This document shows positions 16,165-24,406 of a stretch of 52,086 bases of DNA, in pieces. The stretch spans positions 1 through 52,086 of the forward strand of contig JADFXD010000009.1 of NCBI GenBank assembly GCA_015233725.1, in the 5' to 3' direction. Made by a program: the position numbers and the translations under genes. Each line of letters starts with the position of its first letter. Within the stretch, counting starts at the first letter, position 1. This stretch comes from Nitrospirota bacterium. GTDB lineage: Bacteria > Nitrospirota > Thermodesulfovibrionia > Thermodesulfovibrionales > Magnetobacteriaceae. The notes under the pieces were generated by a model, which was not told the DNA's origin, did no database searches, and saw only the letters and a list, made by a program, of their open reading frames with translations.

Positions 16165-17401
16165 TGTATTTCTTAAACACCAGACATGCGTTGGTTCCAC
16201 CAAATCCGAAGGAATTTGACAGGGCATATGTTATATCTGCATAACGCGCCTTGTGTGGGACGTAATCGAGGTCGCATATTGGGTCGGGGTTGTCGAGGTT
16301 TATAGTTGGGGCGATGACCCCGTGATAGATGCTAAGGGCACAGATGACGCCTTCAACACCGCCTGCAGCGCCTAGTAGATGGCCTGTCATGGACTTTGTT
16401 GAGCTGATGGGCATCTTATAGGCATGTTCTTTGAATAGGTTTTTGATGGCGATGGATTCTAGTTCGTCGTTGATCTTGGTAGAGGTGCCGTGGGCGTTTA
16501 TGTAGTCTATATCCTGTGGTGCGATCTGGGCATCGTTGATGGCGGCATTCATGCAGCGGTATGCGCCCTCTCCCTCGGGGGATGGGGCGGTCATGTGGTA
16601 GGCATCTCCGCTCATGCCGTAGCCTACGATTTCGCAATATATCTTGGCGCCTCTTTTGATTGCATGTGGGAGGCTCTCCAGGGTCAAGAGTCCGCACCCC
16701 TCGCCGATGACAAAGCCGTCTCTGTTGAGGTCAAAGGGGCGGCTTGCCTTTTGGGGCTCGTTGTTTCTGCGTGAGAGTGCCCTCATTACGGCAAAGCCCG
16801 AGACGCAAAGGGGAGTGATCACGGACTCTGTCCCTCCGGCGAGCATGACATCGGCATCGCCTCTCTGGAGCAGTCTGAAGGCCTCTCCTATAGCGTGGTT
16901 ACCCGATGCGCATGCCGTTACGATGGCGGAGTTAGGGCCTTTCATGCCGTACTTCATAGAGACATTACCGGCGGCAAGGTTGATTATCAGCATGGGGATA
17001 AAGAAGGGTGAGACCTTTTTGTAGCCGCCCTCGAGGTATGCCTTGTAGTAATGTTCGAGGGTTGGTAGGCCGCCCATGCCTGAGCCTATTAGCACGCCAC
17101 AGCGATGGGAGTCTTCCTGTGCTATTTTAAGGCGTGAATCTGTTATAGCCATATCTGAGGCGCCCATTGCAAAGTGGATGAAGCGGTCCATCTTTTTCAC
17201 TTCCTTGGGGTGGATGTAGTCATCGGGGTTAAAGTCGTCCACCTCGCCGGCTATCTGCACGGGGAGGTCGGGGTCATTGAACCTGGTCAGCTTTCCAATG
17301 CCGCTTACACCGGATATCAGGGCGTTCCATGCCTTGTCTACCCCGCTACCCACAGGGGTTATCATACCTAGTCCGGTTACTACTACCCTGTTTTTTTCCA
17401 T
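16151..17401 (-). CDS. fabF: 3-oxoacyl-[acyl-carrier-protein] synthase II
   Basis: FabF condenses malonyl-ACP with acyl-ACP in fatty acid elongation. With ATG 17401 it is 416 residues, the usual length. The catalytic Cys lies in VTACASGNHAIGEA (~160). The two His residues lie in NAHGTSTKIND (~303) and GHLLGAAGG (~340). An alternative TTG three codons earlier lies right behind the acpP stop. Confidence 0.96.
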   Translation of the reverse strand: MEKNRVVVTGLGMITPVGSGVDKAWNALISGVSGIGKLTRFNDPDLPVQIAGEVDDFNPDDYIHPKEVKKMDRFIHFAMGASDMAITDSRLKIAQEDSHRCGVLIGSGMGGLPTLEHYYKAYLEGGYKKVSPFFIPMLIINLAAGNVSMKYGMKGPNSAIVTACASGNHAIGEAFRLLQRGDADVMLAGGTESVITPLCVSGFAVMRALSRRNNEPQKASRPFDLNRDGFVIGEGCGLLTLESLPHAIKRGAKIYCEIVGYGMSGDAYHMTAPSPEGEGAYRCMNAAINDAQIAPQDIDYINAHGTSTKINDELESIAIKNLFKEHAYKMPISSTKSMTGHLLGAAGGVEGVICALSIYHGVIAPTINLDNPDPICDLDYVPHKARYADITYALSNSFGFGGTNACLVFKKYNDPC

Positions 17402-17410
17402 GACATGCAA

Positions 17411-17647
17411 CTACTTATCGCCAAGCTTCTTTGTGATGTAATCAATGGCGTCGCGGACTTTTGTGATCTTTTCGGCCTCTTCATCTGGGATTTGCACCCC
17501 AAAGGCCTCCTCAAAGGCCATTACGAGCTCCACGGTATCGAGTGAATCGGCCCCCAGGTCATCCATAAACGACGCCTCCGGTTTAACCTGCCCTGGATCG
17601 ATACTCAACTGCTTTGCTATAATTGCCTTTACCTTTTCTTCTACCAT
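17411..17647 (-). CDS. acpP: acyl carrier protein
   Basis: This 78-residue acidic protein carries the phosphopantetheine site [19 protein letters not shown] with Ser near residue 36. It holds growing acyl chains for FabG and FabF on either side. GGTTATCT precedes the ATG with a GGAG-like site. Confidence 0.97.
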   Translation of the reverse strand: MVEEKVKAIIAKQLSIDPGQVKPEASFMDDLGADSLDTVELVMAFEEAFGVQIPDEEAEKITKVRDAIDYITKKLGDK

Positions 17648-17721
17648 TTAGATAACCTCCATTATGATGTTTCAACTCTATCGAGCTTATACTTAACTGT
17701 AATAATCATTCGTTTATACGA

Positions 17722-17745
17722 TAAAAGGGGCGGTGTGACCCCGCC
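17722..17745 (-). terminator. terminator-like hairpin after fabG
   Basis: On the minus strand GGCGG-GGTCACA-CCGCC is followed by CCTTTTATCG. It lies just after the fabG stop and upstream of acpP, so it may partly separate fabG from acpP. Confidence 0.6.
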
Positions 17746-17750
17746 AGTGT

Positions 17751-18590
17751 CTACATATACATACCGCCATTGATGTGGATACAGTTGCCGGTGATATAGC
17801 CGGCCTGCGGGGATGCCAGAAAGGCCACGGCATTGGCCACGTCTGTGACCTCTCCGAATTTTCCCATTGGTATGGAACCGAGCATCTCCTGCCTGACATT
17901 ATCGGGCAGGGCATTGGTCATAGCGGTCACGATAAAGCCTGGGGCCACGGCATTGACCGTCACGCCACGCCTTGCGTACTCCTTGGCGGCCGTCTTTGTC
18001 AGCCCTATGATGCCGGCCTTGGAGGCGGCATAGTTGGCCTGTCCGGGGTTGCCTATGAAGGCCACCACCGAGGCGATATTTACAACACGGCCGTAGCGTT
18101 GTCTTGCCATTATCTTAATGGCCTCTCTGGAGCAGAGAAAGACGCTCTTGAGGTTTATGTTTAGTACGGAGTCCCAGTCCTCGTCTTTCATTCGGATGAT
18201 CAGGGCATCCCGTGTAATGCCCGCGTTGTTTACCAATATGTCAAGCCTGCCAAAGCGCTCAACAATACTGGCAAAGGCTGCTTCCACCTCGGTGCTGTTG
18301 GATACGTCAAACTTGATTGCCAGGATCTTTACAGCCTCCTTTAACGGGCTGCGTGCTACCGGTTTGCATTCTGTCGGACTACATTCTATGATATCGTATT
18401 CTATTGGGCCTTTGGGTGGGTTGTTGGGTTGTACCGTTGTCTCTTTTTCGATCTCCAGGGCGGTTTCCTCCGCCTGTTGTAGGTTTACGTCAGCGATGAT
18501 GACGTTTGCGCCTCTATGGGCTAGCACCCTGGCAATCTCTTTACCAATGCCTCGTGCCGAACCAGTTATCAGGGCCACCTGTCCTTTCAT
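17751..18590 (-). CDS. fabG: 3-oxoacyl-[acyl-carrier-protein] reductase with an internal insertion
   Basis: FabG reduces 3-oxoacyl-ACP with NADPH. The 279-residue protein has the Rossmann motif TGSARGIGKEIA (~10), NNAGITRD, catalytic Ser in NIASVVAF, and YAASKAG with Tyr and Lys. It ends with a normal tail (GNCIHINGGMYM). Usual length is ~245. The excess is a ~34-residue insert after ALEIEKE (about residues 51-84: TTVQPNNPPKGPIEYDIIEC and following), between the third strand region and KILAIKFDVSN. The insert is in frame and keeps all motifs, so the enzyme is probably active. Confidence 0.94.
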   Translation of the reverse strand: MKGQVALITGSARGIGKEIARVLAHRGANVIIADVNLQQAEETALEIEKETTVQPNNPPKGPIEYDIIECSPTECKPVARSPLKEAVKILAIKFDVSNSTEVEAAFASIVERFGRLDILVNNAGITRDALIIRMKDEDWDSVLNINLKSVFLCSREAIKIMARQRYGRVVNIASVVAFIGNPGQANYAASKAGIIGLTKTAAKEYARRGVTVNAVAPGFIVTAMTNALPDNVRQEMLGSIPMGKFGEVTDVANAVAFLASPQAGYITGNCIHINGGMYM

Positions 18591-18748
18591 AATTAACTTC
18601 TGCTACCTCCTTATGCTACTTGAGTGTAATTTTATCATGGGTTCACAAATAATCCAGTCTCTTGTTTTTACGCTACCGGCAGTCAACACTACAACCTAAT
18701 GACCGGGTACAGTTGATCGGGGATTTGATCGGGCATTGTGGGCTGGAT

Positions 18749-19588
18749 TCAATCCGAGTTATGGAAGATATCGAAGAGGTTTTTTTTAAGTTTTTTAGCT
18801 GCGTTTTCTTTTTTTTTATAGGGGGTTACTTCCGCATTTTTATCGTATTTTGTTTTTTTAAGGTTATTGTTCTTTGTATTGCCTTTTTTTGACTCTGTGG
18901 GGAGTTTTTCCTCTAGAGTCACGGTAAGGTCCTGGAACATGTTGAAGGTTCTCCGTAGAAAGATGATCATCCAGTCAACCATTGTCGTCATGATGAGAAA
19001 CATCGTGGCCATGAGCAAGAACAGGACGATCAGGTACCAGTGGTTGATCTCAAAGATATCTGGAAACGTGCCTCTTCCGACGGTTCCCCACGTCAGGAAT
19101 GTCTCGGCCAGGTCATCGTGGAAGTACTCGGCGTAGATCACTGACCCGGATATTATGCCCAGGATGGCTGGGATACCATCGAGGGCGCCCTCGCCAATGG
19201 CCCCTGCCGCCGTACCCGGGCAATACCCCATAATGGCAATAGCGGCGCCAAACAGCAGACCACCTATAATCTGCGGGATGATCACGGTCTTGGGCACGTG
19301 CAGCTCTATATACTTCATATCCGTCAAGAAGTATACGAGCACCATCGAGACCATAAGTATGGGGGTACCAATGCGAAAGACGGTAAAGTCCTGTAGTCTG
19401 AACAGGCCTGTTACTATGTCGTACTTACATAGCCTGGACTTTTGCAGTACAATGCCAAACAACAGCCCTATGATCAGGCCGCCATAGAGACTGCTTCCAC
19501 CCTTTATGGCCTTTATTGTATCCGGGTCAAAGACGCCGACAAATCTCTTGATTAACTCAGGTATTCCTATAAATTCCATGTCCATCAT
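18749..19588 (-). CDS. YeeE/YedE-family sulfur-compound transporter subunit (second half)
   Basis: The start ATG 19588 lies 2 nt behind the stop of the neighbouring YeeE-like gene, giving 279 residues. It contains GLLFGIVLQKSRLCKYD (~34-50) and MGYCPGTAAGAIGEGALDGI (~125-145). These Cys-containing motifs belong to the thiosulfate/sulfur transporters of the YeeE/YedE (TsuA) family. About seven membrane segments precede a Lys-rich cytosolic tail encoded by a very A/T-rich 3' end. The tail (NNNLKKTKYDKN...) is unusual for the family. Confidence 0.82.
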   Translation of the reverse strand: MMDMEFIGIPELIKRFVGVFDPDTIKAIKGGSSLYGGLIIGLLFGIVLQKSRLCKYDIVTGLFRLQDFTVFRIGTPILMVSMVLVYFLTDMKYIELHVPKTVIIPQIIGGLLFGAAIAIMGYCPGTAAGAIGEGALDGIPAILGIISGSVIYAEYFHDDLAETFLTWGTVGRGTFPDIFEINHWYLIVLFLLMATMFLIMTTMVDWMIIFLRRTFNMFQDLTVTLEEKLPTESKKGNTKNNNLKKTKYDKNAEVTPYKKKENAAKKLKKNLFDIFHNSD

Positions 19589-19590
19589 AA

Positions 19591-20394
19591 CTAATCTTCT
19601 CTTCTGACCACTATGGTCCTGCTTCTGTAGAACAAGAAGGTGGTTAAGACGCCTCCTATCCATACGCTCATCATAAATATAAATCCACTTGGTGCCAGTT
19701 GTATAGCTCCTGATATCAACAGACCACTGATACAACCACCCGATATCCTTGCCGCGAAGCCCATGATTATGCCGGCCAAAAACACCCACAACCATCTATT
19801 GAAGACAGACTTCCCCCGTGACTGTCTCCACAGCTCAGGGACGGTGATGATCTTAAAGCTGCCCGAATACCTGGCCGACAGGAAGCTGCCAATGGTTGTG
19901 CCCAGGATAACGGCCATTGTCCAATCTATATATGGCTCGTAGATACCCCAGTACGAGACTTTCTCCAAGTGTAGAGGGTCTATTATCTTGGTGGCAATGG
20001 CTCCCATGACGGTACAACCTCTTGTTATGCCCAGTGGGCGTTCCGAGAGGTAGAAGGACAACACCTCTACAAGGCCAAAGGCAATACCTGCCGGTATAGG
20101 CCACCATTTTTTGGGTCTGCCCAGGATCGCAAAAAACACCGAGCCCAAAAGGGGCCAGCCACTGTGTAAATACATGGTATAAGCAAGGCCAAGAATAAGT
20201 ACAGACCACCACCTGGGCTTACTCGCCACTAGTATCGAAAAAAACACTACCAGCGGCCAACCTTGCCTTAAATAAATCGACAAACCAATCGCGCATACAA
20301 GTAAGATTAGAGCTGTCGCTATAAACTTTTTACTTACACTATACCTCTTTGTTACTACTATTACTTCTTCTTCCAGCTTCTTCTTTAACTGCAT
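19591..20394 (-). CDS. YeeE/YedE-family sulfur-compound transporter subunit (first half)
   Basis: This 267-residue polytopic protein carries the other pair of family motifs: SERPLGITRGCTVMGAIATK (~116-135) and ARISGGCISGLLISGA (~220-235). The two genes together correspond to one full-length YeeE/YedE protein split into separate subunits. They import thiosulfate or another reduced sulfur species by inference from the family. No TusA/YeeD gene lies beside them. Confidence 0.82.
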   Translation of the reverse strand: MQLKKKLEEEVIVVTKRYSVSKKFIATALILLVCAIGLSIYLRQGWPLVVFFSILVASKPRWWSVLILGLAYTMYLHSGWPLLGSVFFAILGRPKKWWPIPAGIAFGLVEVLSFYLSERPLGITRGCTVMGAIATKIIDPLHLEKVSYWGIYEPYIDWTMAVILGTTIGSFLSARYSGSFKIITVPELWRQSRGKSVFNRWLWVFLAGIIMGFAARISGGCISGLLISGAIQLAPSGFIFMMSVWIGGVLTTFLFYRSRTIVVRRED

Positions 20395-20526
20395 AATCCT
20401 TATATTATGTTTATCTAGCCTTTCTTTGCCCTAATCACCGTAGCGACCTGCGCGCCTTAGGAACCTGCCCAACCGCCCACCCCTACTAGCATTAATTATA
20501 CAACAATCTGATACCAACAATCTACC

Positions 20527-20573
20527 AAAAAGCAAGCGGGGTGGACAAGCTTTATATGCGCCACCCCATTTGC
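20527..20573 (-). terminator. intrinsic terminator of the TM2 gene
   Basis: On the minus strand a 13-bp stem with two mismatches (GCAAATGGGGTGG / CCACCCCGCTTGC) is followed directly by TTTTT. It lies 45 nt after the stop. The rest of 20395-20617 shows nothing further. Confidence 0.8.
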
Positions 20574-20617
20574 GCCATCCAAACTAACTGTGTCGAAAAA
20601 AACGGACGCCCCTCAAG

Positions 20618-20866
20618 TTACATCTTCCAACTTGTTAAACAGACATCCTCAGAATCTCTAAACTTTCCTACTATGATCAGGACTAAGTCATAAAACACCC
20701 ATAGTCCAAAGCCACCCATAGTAAGCAACATCGCTATGCCTGTACCAATCTTCTTGGCATAGAACCTGTGTGCTCCCATCCAACCAAACATAAAACACAG
20801 TAACAGCGCTATTAAACGACTCTTACTGGACTCAGTTACTACCGCTTCATTATCCACCGCATTCAC
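20618..20866 (-). CDS. TM2-domain membrane protein
   Basis: The protein has 82 residues and two membrane helices in the TM2 pattern: RLIALLLCFMFGWMGAHRFY, then KKIGTGIAMLLTMGGFGLW, then a D-L at the second helix. It has its own AGGAGGTGAATG-type ribosome site and terminator, so it is a single-gene unit. TM2 proteins have no settled function in bacteria. Confidence 0.85.
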   Translation of the reverse strand: MNAVDNEAVVTESSKSRLIALLLCFMFGWMGAHRFYAKKIGTGIAMLLTMGGFGLWVFYDLVLIIVGKFRDSEDVCLTSWKM

Positions 20867-20942
20867 CTCCTTTATATAGTTATTTTACTTATTGCCCAAC
20901 TCTGAAAAGACCTAAAACAACGTAAATTAATCTCCATGTGAA

Positions 20943-21329
20943 TTAATCTCCAGTCACCAGGGTACATTGCCGAGTGTAGGTTCCTAATACGCTAAGATTT
21001 TCCTTATTAATGGTATATACCCCTTTTAGGCCAGCATCCTTCATTGCGGTCTCTATGCTGCCATCCCCTATGGAGATTGCGCCAAAAAATGAATGGATAC
21101 ATGCCCTTCCACTCTTAGAGCCCGTTGGAGCTGTTCCCATATACACAGGCACCTTGGTGTCGGTGTATATCCATCCAAACGGTCCATCTGCCACAAACCC
21201 ACAACTCGTCAACAACATTAGCGTCAGTGCCAAGGCTGCCAGCATTGTTACTGTGGGTCGCATCCCCTTCTCTTTTGCGGTAGGTTGTACTGTCGAGGTG
21301 GGCCGCATCCACCCTGTTTCTCTCTGCAT
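20943..21329 (-). CDS. TRL-like family lipoprotein
   Basis: The chosen start at 21329 has GGAGG six bases upstream. A second ATG at 21263 also has AGAAGGGG before it and would give a more normal signal peptide. The two starts sit in a short direct repeat (ATGCGGCCCAC / ATGCGACCCAC). The signal region ends LLTSCG, a lipobox. The mature part reads GPFGWIYTDTKVPVYMG, SKSGRACIHSFFGAISIGDG and ends YTRQCTLVTGD, as in TRL-domain proteins. Function is unknown. Confidence 0.78.
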   Translation of the reverse strand: MQRETGWMRPTSTVQPTAKEKGMRPTVTMLAALALTLMLLTSCGFVADGPFGWIYTDTKVPVYMGTAPTGSKSGRACIHSFFGAISIGDGSIETAMKDAGLKGVYTINKENLSVLGTYTRQCTLVTGD

Positions 21330-21372
21330 AGTATTCCTCCAAATCTATTGCTTTAACCAAAAAACAGTTTGT

Positions 21373-21401
21373 ATTTTAACCTAATATATTAGTTTTGTCA
21401 A
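21373..21401 (-). promoter_or_regulatory. sigma-70-type promoter of the TRL lipoprotein gene
   Basis: On the minus strand TTGACA (21401-21396) is followed after 17 nt by TAAAAT (21378-21373), about 45 nt upstream of the start codon. Confidence 0.7.
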
Positions 21402-21418
21402 GAGATAAAATACCAATT

Positions 21419-21526
21419 AGGATTAAGAATTATGGGGTCAAGGGCACTGGTGCCCTTGCAGGGGAGGTCTGAGGAGGGCCAGGAGCGGAAAAGAAGCTCC
21501 GCCGCCCTCCTTCTTTCTTTTTTTTT
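21419..21526 (+). repeat. IGE copy 6 with palindromic module
   Basis: AGGATTAAGAATTATGGGGT opens the copy. Then come the GGGCACTGGTGCCC hairpin, GGTCTGAGGAGGGCCAGGAG, GCGGAAAAGAAGCTCCGCC, and a T/C-rich end. It points toward the rlpA stop. Confidence 0.85.
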
Positions 21527-21546
21527 CGTGATGTGATGTGATGGGA

Positions 21547-22272
21547 CTATAGGTTGGTGACGAGGGTGTCGTAGCCTTCTTCGGCGAGGGTCTTGGCAAC
21601 GGCGATGGCTGATGCCTTGTCCTTATACCTGCCAACCCGTACCCTGTGAAATGTCCTTGCGTTGACGCTTGCCTCCGTGATAAAGACACCATCGTACTGT
21701 AGCTCAATGGCCTTTTTGAGCCTGAGGGCGTTGTGCTTATCCTCAAAGGAGGCAATCTGGACGGTGTAGAGGCCCGTAACGAGCGTATCAGAGACCCTTG
21801 CGTGCTTGATATATTTGCTATCCCTGCCCAGGTAGGCTATCTCAACCACCCCCACGCCCTGCCCCGTAAGACCAATCTCCTTGGCCGCTCCATAGGAGAG
21901 GTCGAGGTCCCTTCCCTCTACAAATGGTCCCCTGTCGTTGACCACAACCGAGACCGACAGCCCTGTCTGGGGGTTTGTCACGTTGAGGCGTGTTCCAAAG
22001 GGGAGGGTCTTGTGCGCTGCCGAGTAGGCATACATGTCGTATATCTCTCCGGAGGCCGTGGGTCTGCCGTGAAAGTCGATCCCGTACCAGGAGGCTATCA
22101 TCATGCTGCTGCCCTGGGGGAGTTTGCTTACATCAGGTTGCTTAACGGGCGATGTTTGTTCGTAGCCGCGGACAGGCCTCCTGACCCTTACCGTTGTGCT
22201 GCATCCTGCCAGGTTGATGCTCAACAGCAGGATGAGCGGCCACTTATAGTATGTACCTGCTGAGGTCCTCAT
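21547..22272 (-). CDS. rlpA: RlpA-like septal lytic transglycosylase lipoprotein with SPOR domain
   Basis: This 241-residue protein has a lipoprotein signal ([12 protein letters not shown]). A double-psi barrel RlpA domain follows ([47 protein letters not shown]), then a C-terminal SPOR domain ([19 protein letters not shown] ... [13 protein letters not shown]). RlpA cleaves naked glycan strands at division sites. The start overlaps the hslU end by 29 nt. Confidence 0.93.
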   Translation of the reverse strand: MRTSAGTYYKWPLILLLSINLAGCSTTVRVRRPVRGYEQTSPVKQPDVSKLPQGSSMMIASWYGIDFHGRPTASGEIYDMYAYSAAHKTLPFGTRLNVTNPQTGLSVSVVVNDRGPFVEGRDLDLSYGAAKEIGLTGQGVGVVEIAYLGRDSKYIKHARVSDTLVTGLYTVQIASFEDKHNALRLKKAIELQYDGVFITEASVNARTFHRVRVGRYKDKASAIAVAKTLAEEGYDTLVTNL

Positions 22273-23584
22273 CCTTGACGATATCGGCGAGTTTGAGGCT
22301 TACATATTTGTCGTCGATGTAAAGATTTCCCTTTTTGAGGTCAGGGCACTCAAAGGATATATCCTCAAGGAGCTTCTCCATTACGGTATGCAGGCGTCTG
22401 GCGCCGATATTTTCGGTCCTCTCATTTACCGTTGAGGCTATGCCGGCTATTTCGTCGATAGCGTTATCCATAAACTCGATCTCAAAGTTCTCAGTGGCCA
22501 TAAGTGCGATGTACTGTTTGATCAGGGCGTTGCTTGGCTCTGTCAGTATGCGAATGAATTCGGCCTTGCCAAGGGCCTCTAATTCCACCCTGATGGGGAA
22601 CCTGCCCTGAAGTTCAGGGATGAGGTCTGAGGGCTTTGAGACGTGAAAGGCGCCAGCGGCTATAAACAGTATGTGATCGGTCTTGACCGTCCCGTGTTTG
22701 GTGGTGACCGTTGTCCCCTCCACGATGGGCAGGAGGTCTCTCTGGACGCCCTCGCGCGAGACATCGGGGCCGTGTGATGATCCACGGCTTGCTATCTTGT
22801 CTATCTCATCGACAAAGACTATGCCACTCTGCTCTGTTCTGGCAATGGCCTCCTTGGTGACCTTGTCCATGTCGATCATCTTGCCGGCCTCTTCCTTGAT
22901 AAGATGCTGGATGGCGTCGGTGACCTTCATCTTTTTGCGCTTGGCCTTCTCGGGCATAAAGCTGCCAAGCATCTCCTTTAGGTTGATCTCCAGGTCTTCC
23001 AGGCCAATGTTTGATATGACGCCAAACGGCATAATCTTTTCCTTGACCTCGAGGTCAACGTACTTGGAGTCGAGTTTGCCATCGCGGAGTTTTTCACGGA
23101 GTTTTTCGCGCGTTTCGCCTTGCTTCTGTTTTTCCTCAAGTGTTAGTTGAGTATTCTTGGCGCCCTTGGCCTGCGGTAACAGTATGTCGAGCATCCTGTC
23201 CTCGGCAAGGAGACGCGCCCGCTCCTGTATCTTTTCAAAGTGCTCTTCCTTAATCATGTTGACGGCCAGCTCGGTCAGATCGCGTATCATGGACTCCACG
23301 TCGCGCCCTACGTAGCCAACCTCGGTAAACTTGGAGGCCTCCACCTTTATAAAAGGAGCACCGGAGAGCTTTGCCAACCTCCTGGCTATCTCCGTCTTGC
23401 CAACACCCGTGGGACCGATCATTATTATATTTTTGGGCAGTACCTCATCCCTAAGCTCCGCTGACAACTGCTGTCGTCTCCATCTGTTGCGTAGGGCTAT
23501 GGCCACGGCCTTCTTTGCCTTATGCTGCCCTATGATATATTTGTCAAGTTCCTGCACGATCATACTCGGTGTTAGGTTATCCAT
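22244..23584 (-). CDS. hslU: ATP-dependent protease ATPase subunit HslU
   Basis: HslU unfolds substrates for the HslV peptidase. The 446-residue protein has the start [21 protein letters not shown], Walker [10 protein letters not shown] (~57), [13 protein letters not shown] (the pore-loop GYVG), Walker [12 protein letters not shown] (~255), and the C-terminal tail ending LSRYIL that docks into HslV. Its ATG shares one base with the hslV stop. Confidence 0.97.
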   Translation of the reverse strand: MDNLTPSMIVQELDKYIIGQHKAKKAVAIALRNRWRRQQLSAELRDEVLPKNIIMIGPTGVGKTEIARRLAKLSGAPFIKVEASKFTEVGYVGRDVESMIRDLTELAVNMIKEEHFEKIQERARLLAEDRMLDILLPQAKGAKNTQLTLEEKQKQGETREKLREKLRDGKLDSKYVDLEVKEKIMPFGVISNIGLEDLEINLKEMLGSFMPEKAKRKKMKVTDAIQHLIKEEAGKMIDMDKVTKEAIARTEQSGIVFVDEIDKIASRGSSHGPDVSREGVQRDLLPIVEGTTVTTKHGTVKTDHILFIAAGAFHVSKPSDLIPELQGRFPIRVELEALGKAEFIRILTEPSNALIKQYIALMATENFEIEFMDNAIDEIAGIASTVNERTENIGARRLHTVMEKLLEDISFECPDLKKGNLYIDDKYVSLKLADIVKDEDLSRYIL

Positions 23585-24141
23585 TATAATTCCTCAAAGT
23601 TTATATTTTTGTTTGTGTACACGCAGATGTCAGCGGCAATCTCCATAGCCTTTTGCACAATATCCCTGGCAGACATCGAGGTATGCTCATAGAGCGCTCG
23701 CGCCGCGGCCTCGGCGTAAGGTCCGCCTGAACCAATGGTGGCAATCCCATTGTCTGGCTCGATTACATCCCCCGTACCAGAGATTATAAAGGTGATATCT
23801 TTATCCGCAACCAGCAACAACGCCTCAAGCCTCCTCAACATCTTGTCCGTTCTCCACTCCTTGGCAAGCTCCACGGCAGCGCGTGTCATGTTGCCCCTGT
23901 AGGTCTCCAGCTTGCCCTCGAACTTCTCAAACAGGGTAATGGCATCGGCCGTAGCCCCAGCAAAGCCAGCCAACACCTTACTGGAGTACATCCTCCTGAC
24001 CTTCTTGGCATTGTGCTTTAACACCGTGTTTCCCATCGTGACCTGCCCATCCCCGGCCATGACAACATTGTCCCCCCTGCGCACACAGATAACCGTCGTG
24101 CCATGTATGTGAGGTACTTTATCTAAATTTAACATATGCAT
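23584..24141 (-). CDS. hslV: ATP-dependent protease peptidase subunit HslV
   Basis: This 185-residue threonine protease has the cleavage/active site [11 protein letters not shown]: the Thr after Gly-14 becomes the N-terminal nucleophile. [20 protein letters not shown] and [10 protein letters not shown] are conserved. It forms the HslVU complex with the next gene. ATG 24141 was kept; an ATG two codons later is equally possible. Confidence 0.97.
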   Translation of the reverse strand: MHMLNLDKVPHIHGTTVICVRRGDNVVMAGDGQVTMGNTVLKHNAKKVRRMYSSKVLAGFAGATADAITLFEKFEGKLETYRGNMTRAAVELAKEWRTDKMLRRLEALLLVADKDITFIISGTGDVIEPDNGIATIGSGGPYAEAAARALYEHTSMSARDIVQKAMEIAADICVYTNKNINFEEL

Positions 24142-24209
24142 ATACTCGAGTTCTTTAAAAATAAATGTAGCGCTGGCATATACCTTGCCTTATTAATATA
24201 CTTGGCCGT

Positions 24210-24238
24210 AGTATATAATAAGCTGATAGGATTGTCAA
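24210..24238 (-). promoter_or_regulatory. sigma-70-type promoter of hslVU-rlpA
   Basis: On the minus strand TTGACA (24238-24233) is followed after exactly 17 nt by TATACT (24215-24210). The 5' leader begins with GGCAAGGTATATGCC, an inverted GGCA/TGCC pair. The whole region (24165-24255) is repeated upstream of the antitoxin at 11650-11735. Confidence 0.78.
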
Positions 24239-24406
24239 GATAAAAAGTTAAGAGGTGGGGCCAGGGTTAATAAGCGCCGCCCCCTTCTTTAAATATCTTT
24301 ATTTTTTTGTATAAATTTTAGATGAGGCAACAGGGGGTCTTGTTTTTTTTTAGGTATTTTTATTAGAATTATTTAAAATTCTTAATTTAAGGAGAATAGT
24401 GCCAAG

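Noticed and set aside
16130..16165. Remnant of a repeat in the rnc start region (GATCCCTGCTGACTG and GCTCAACCCT)
   Set aside because: Short similarity to the mlaF direct repeat and to an IGE border, but too short and imperfect to separate from chance.
18780..18870. Poly-T tract as a strong terminator between fabG and the YeeE gene
   Set aside because: It lies inside the open frame of the Lys-rich tail and no GC-rich stem precedes it on either strand.
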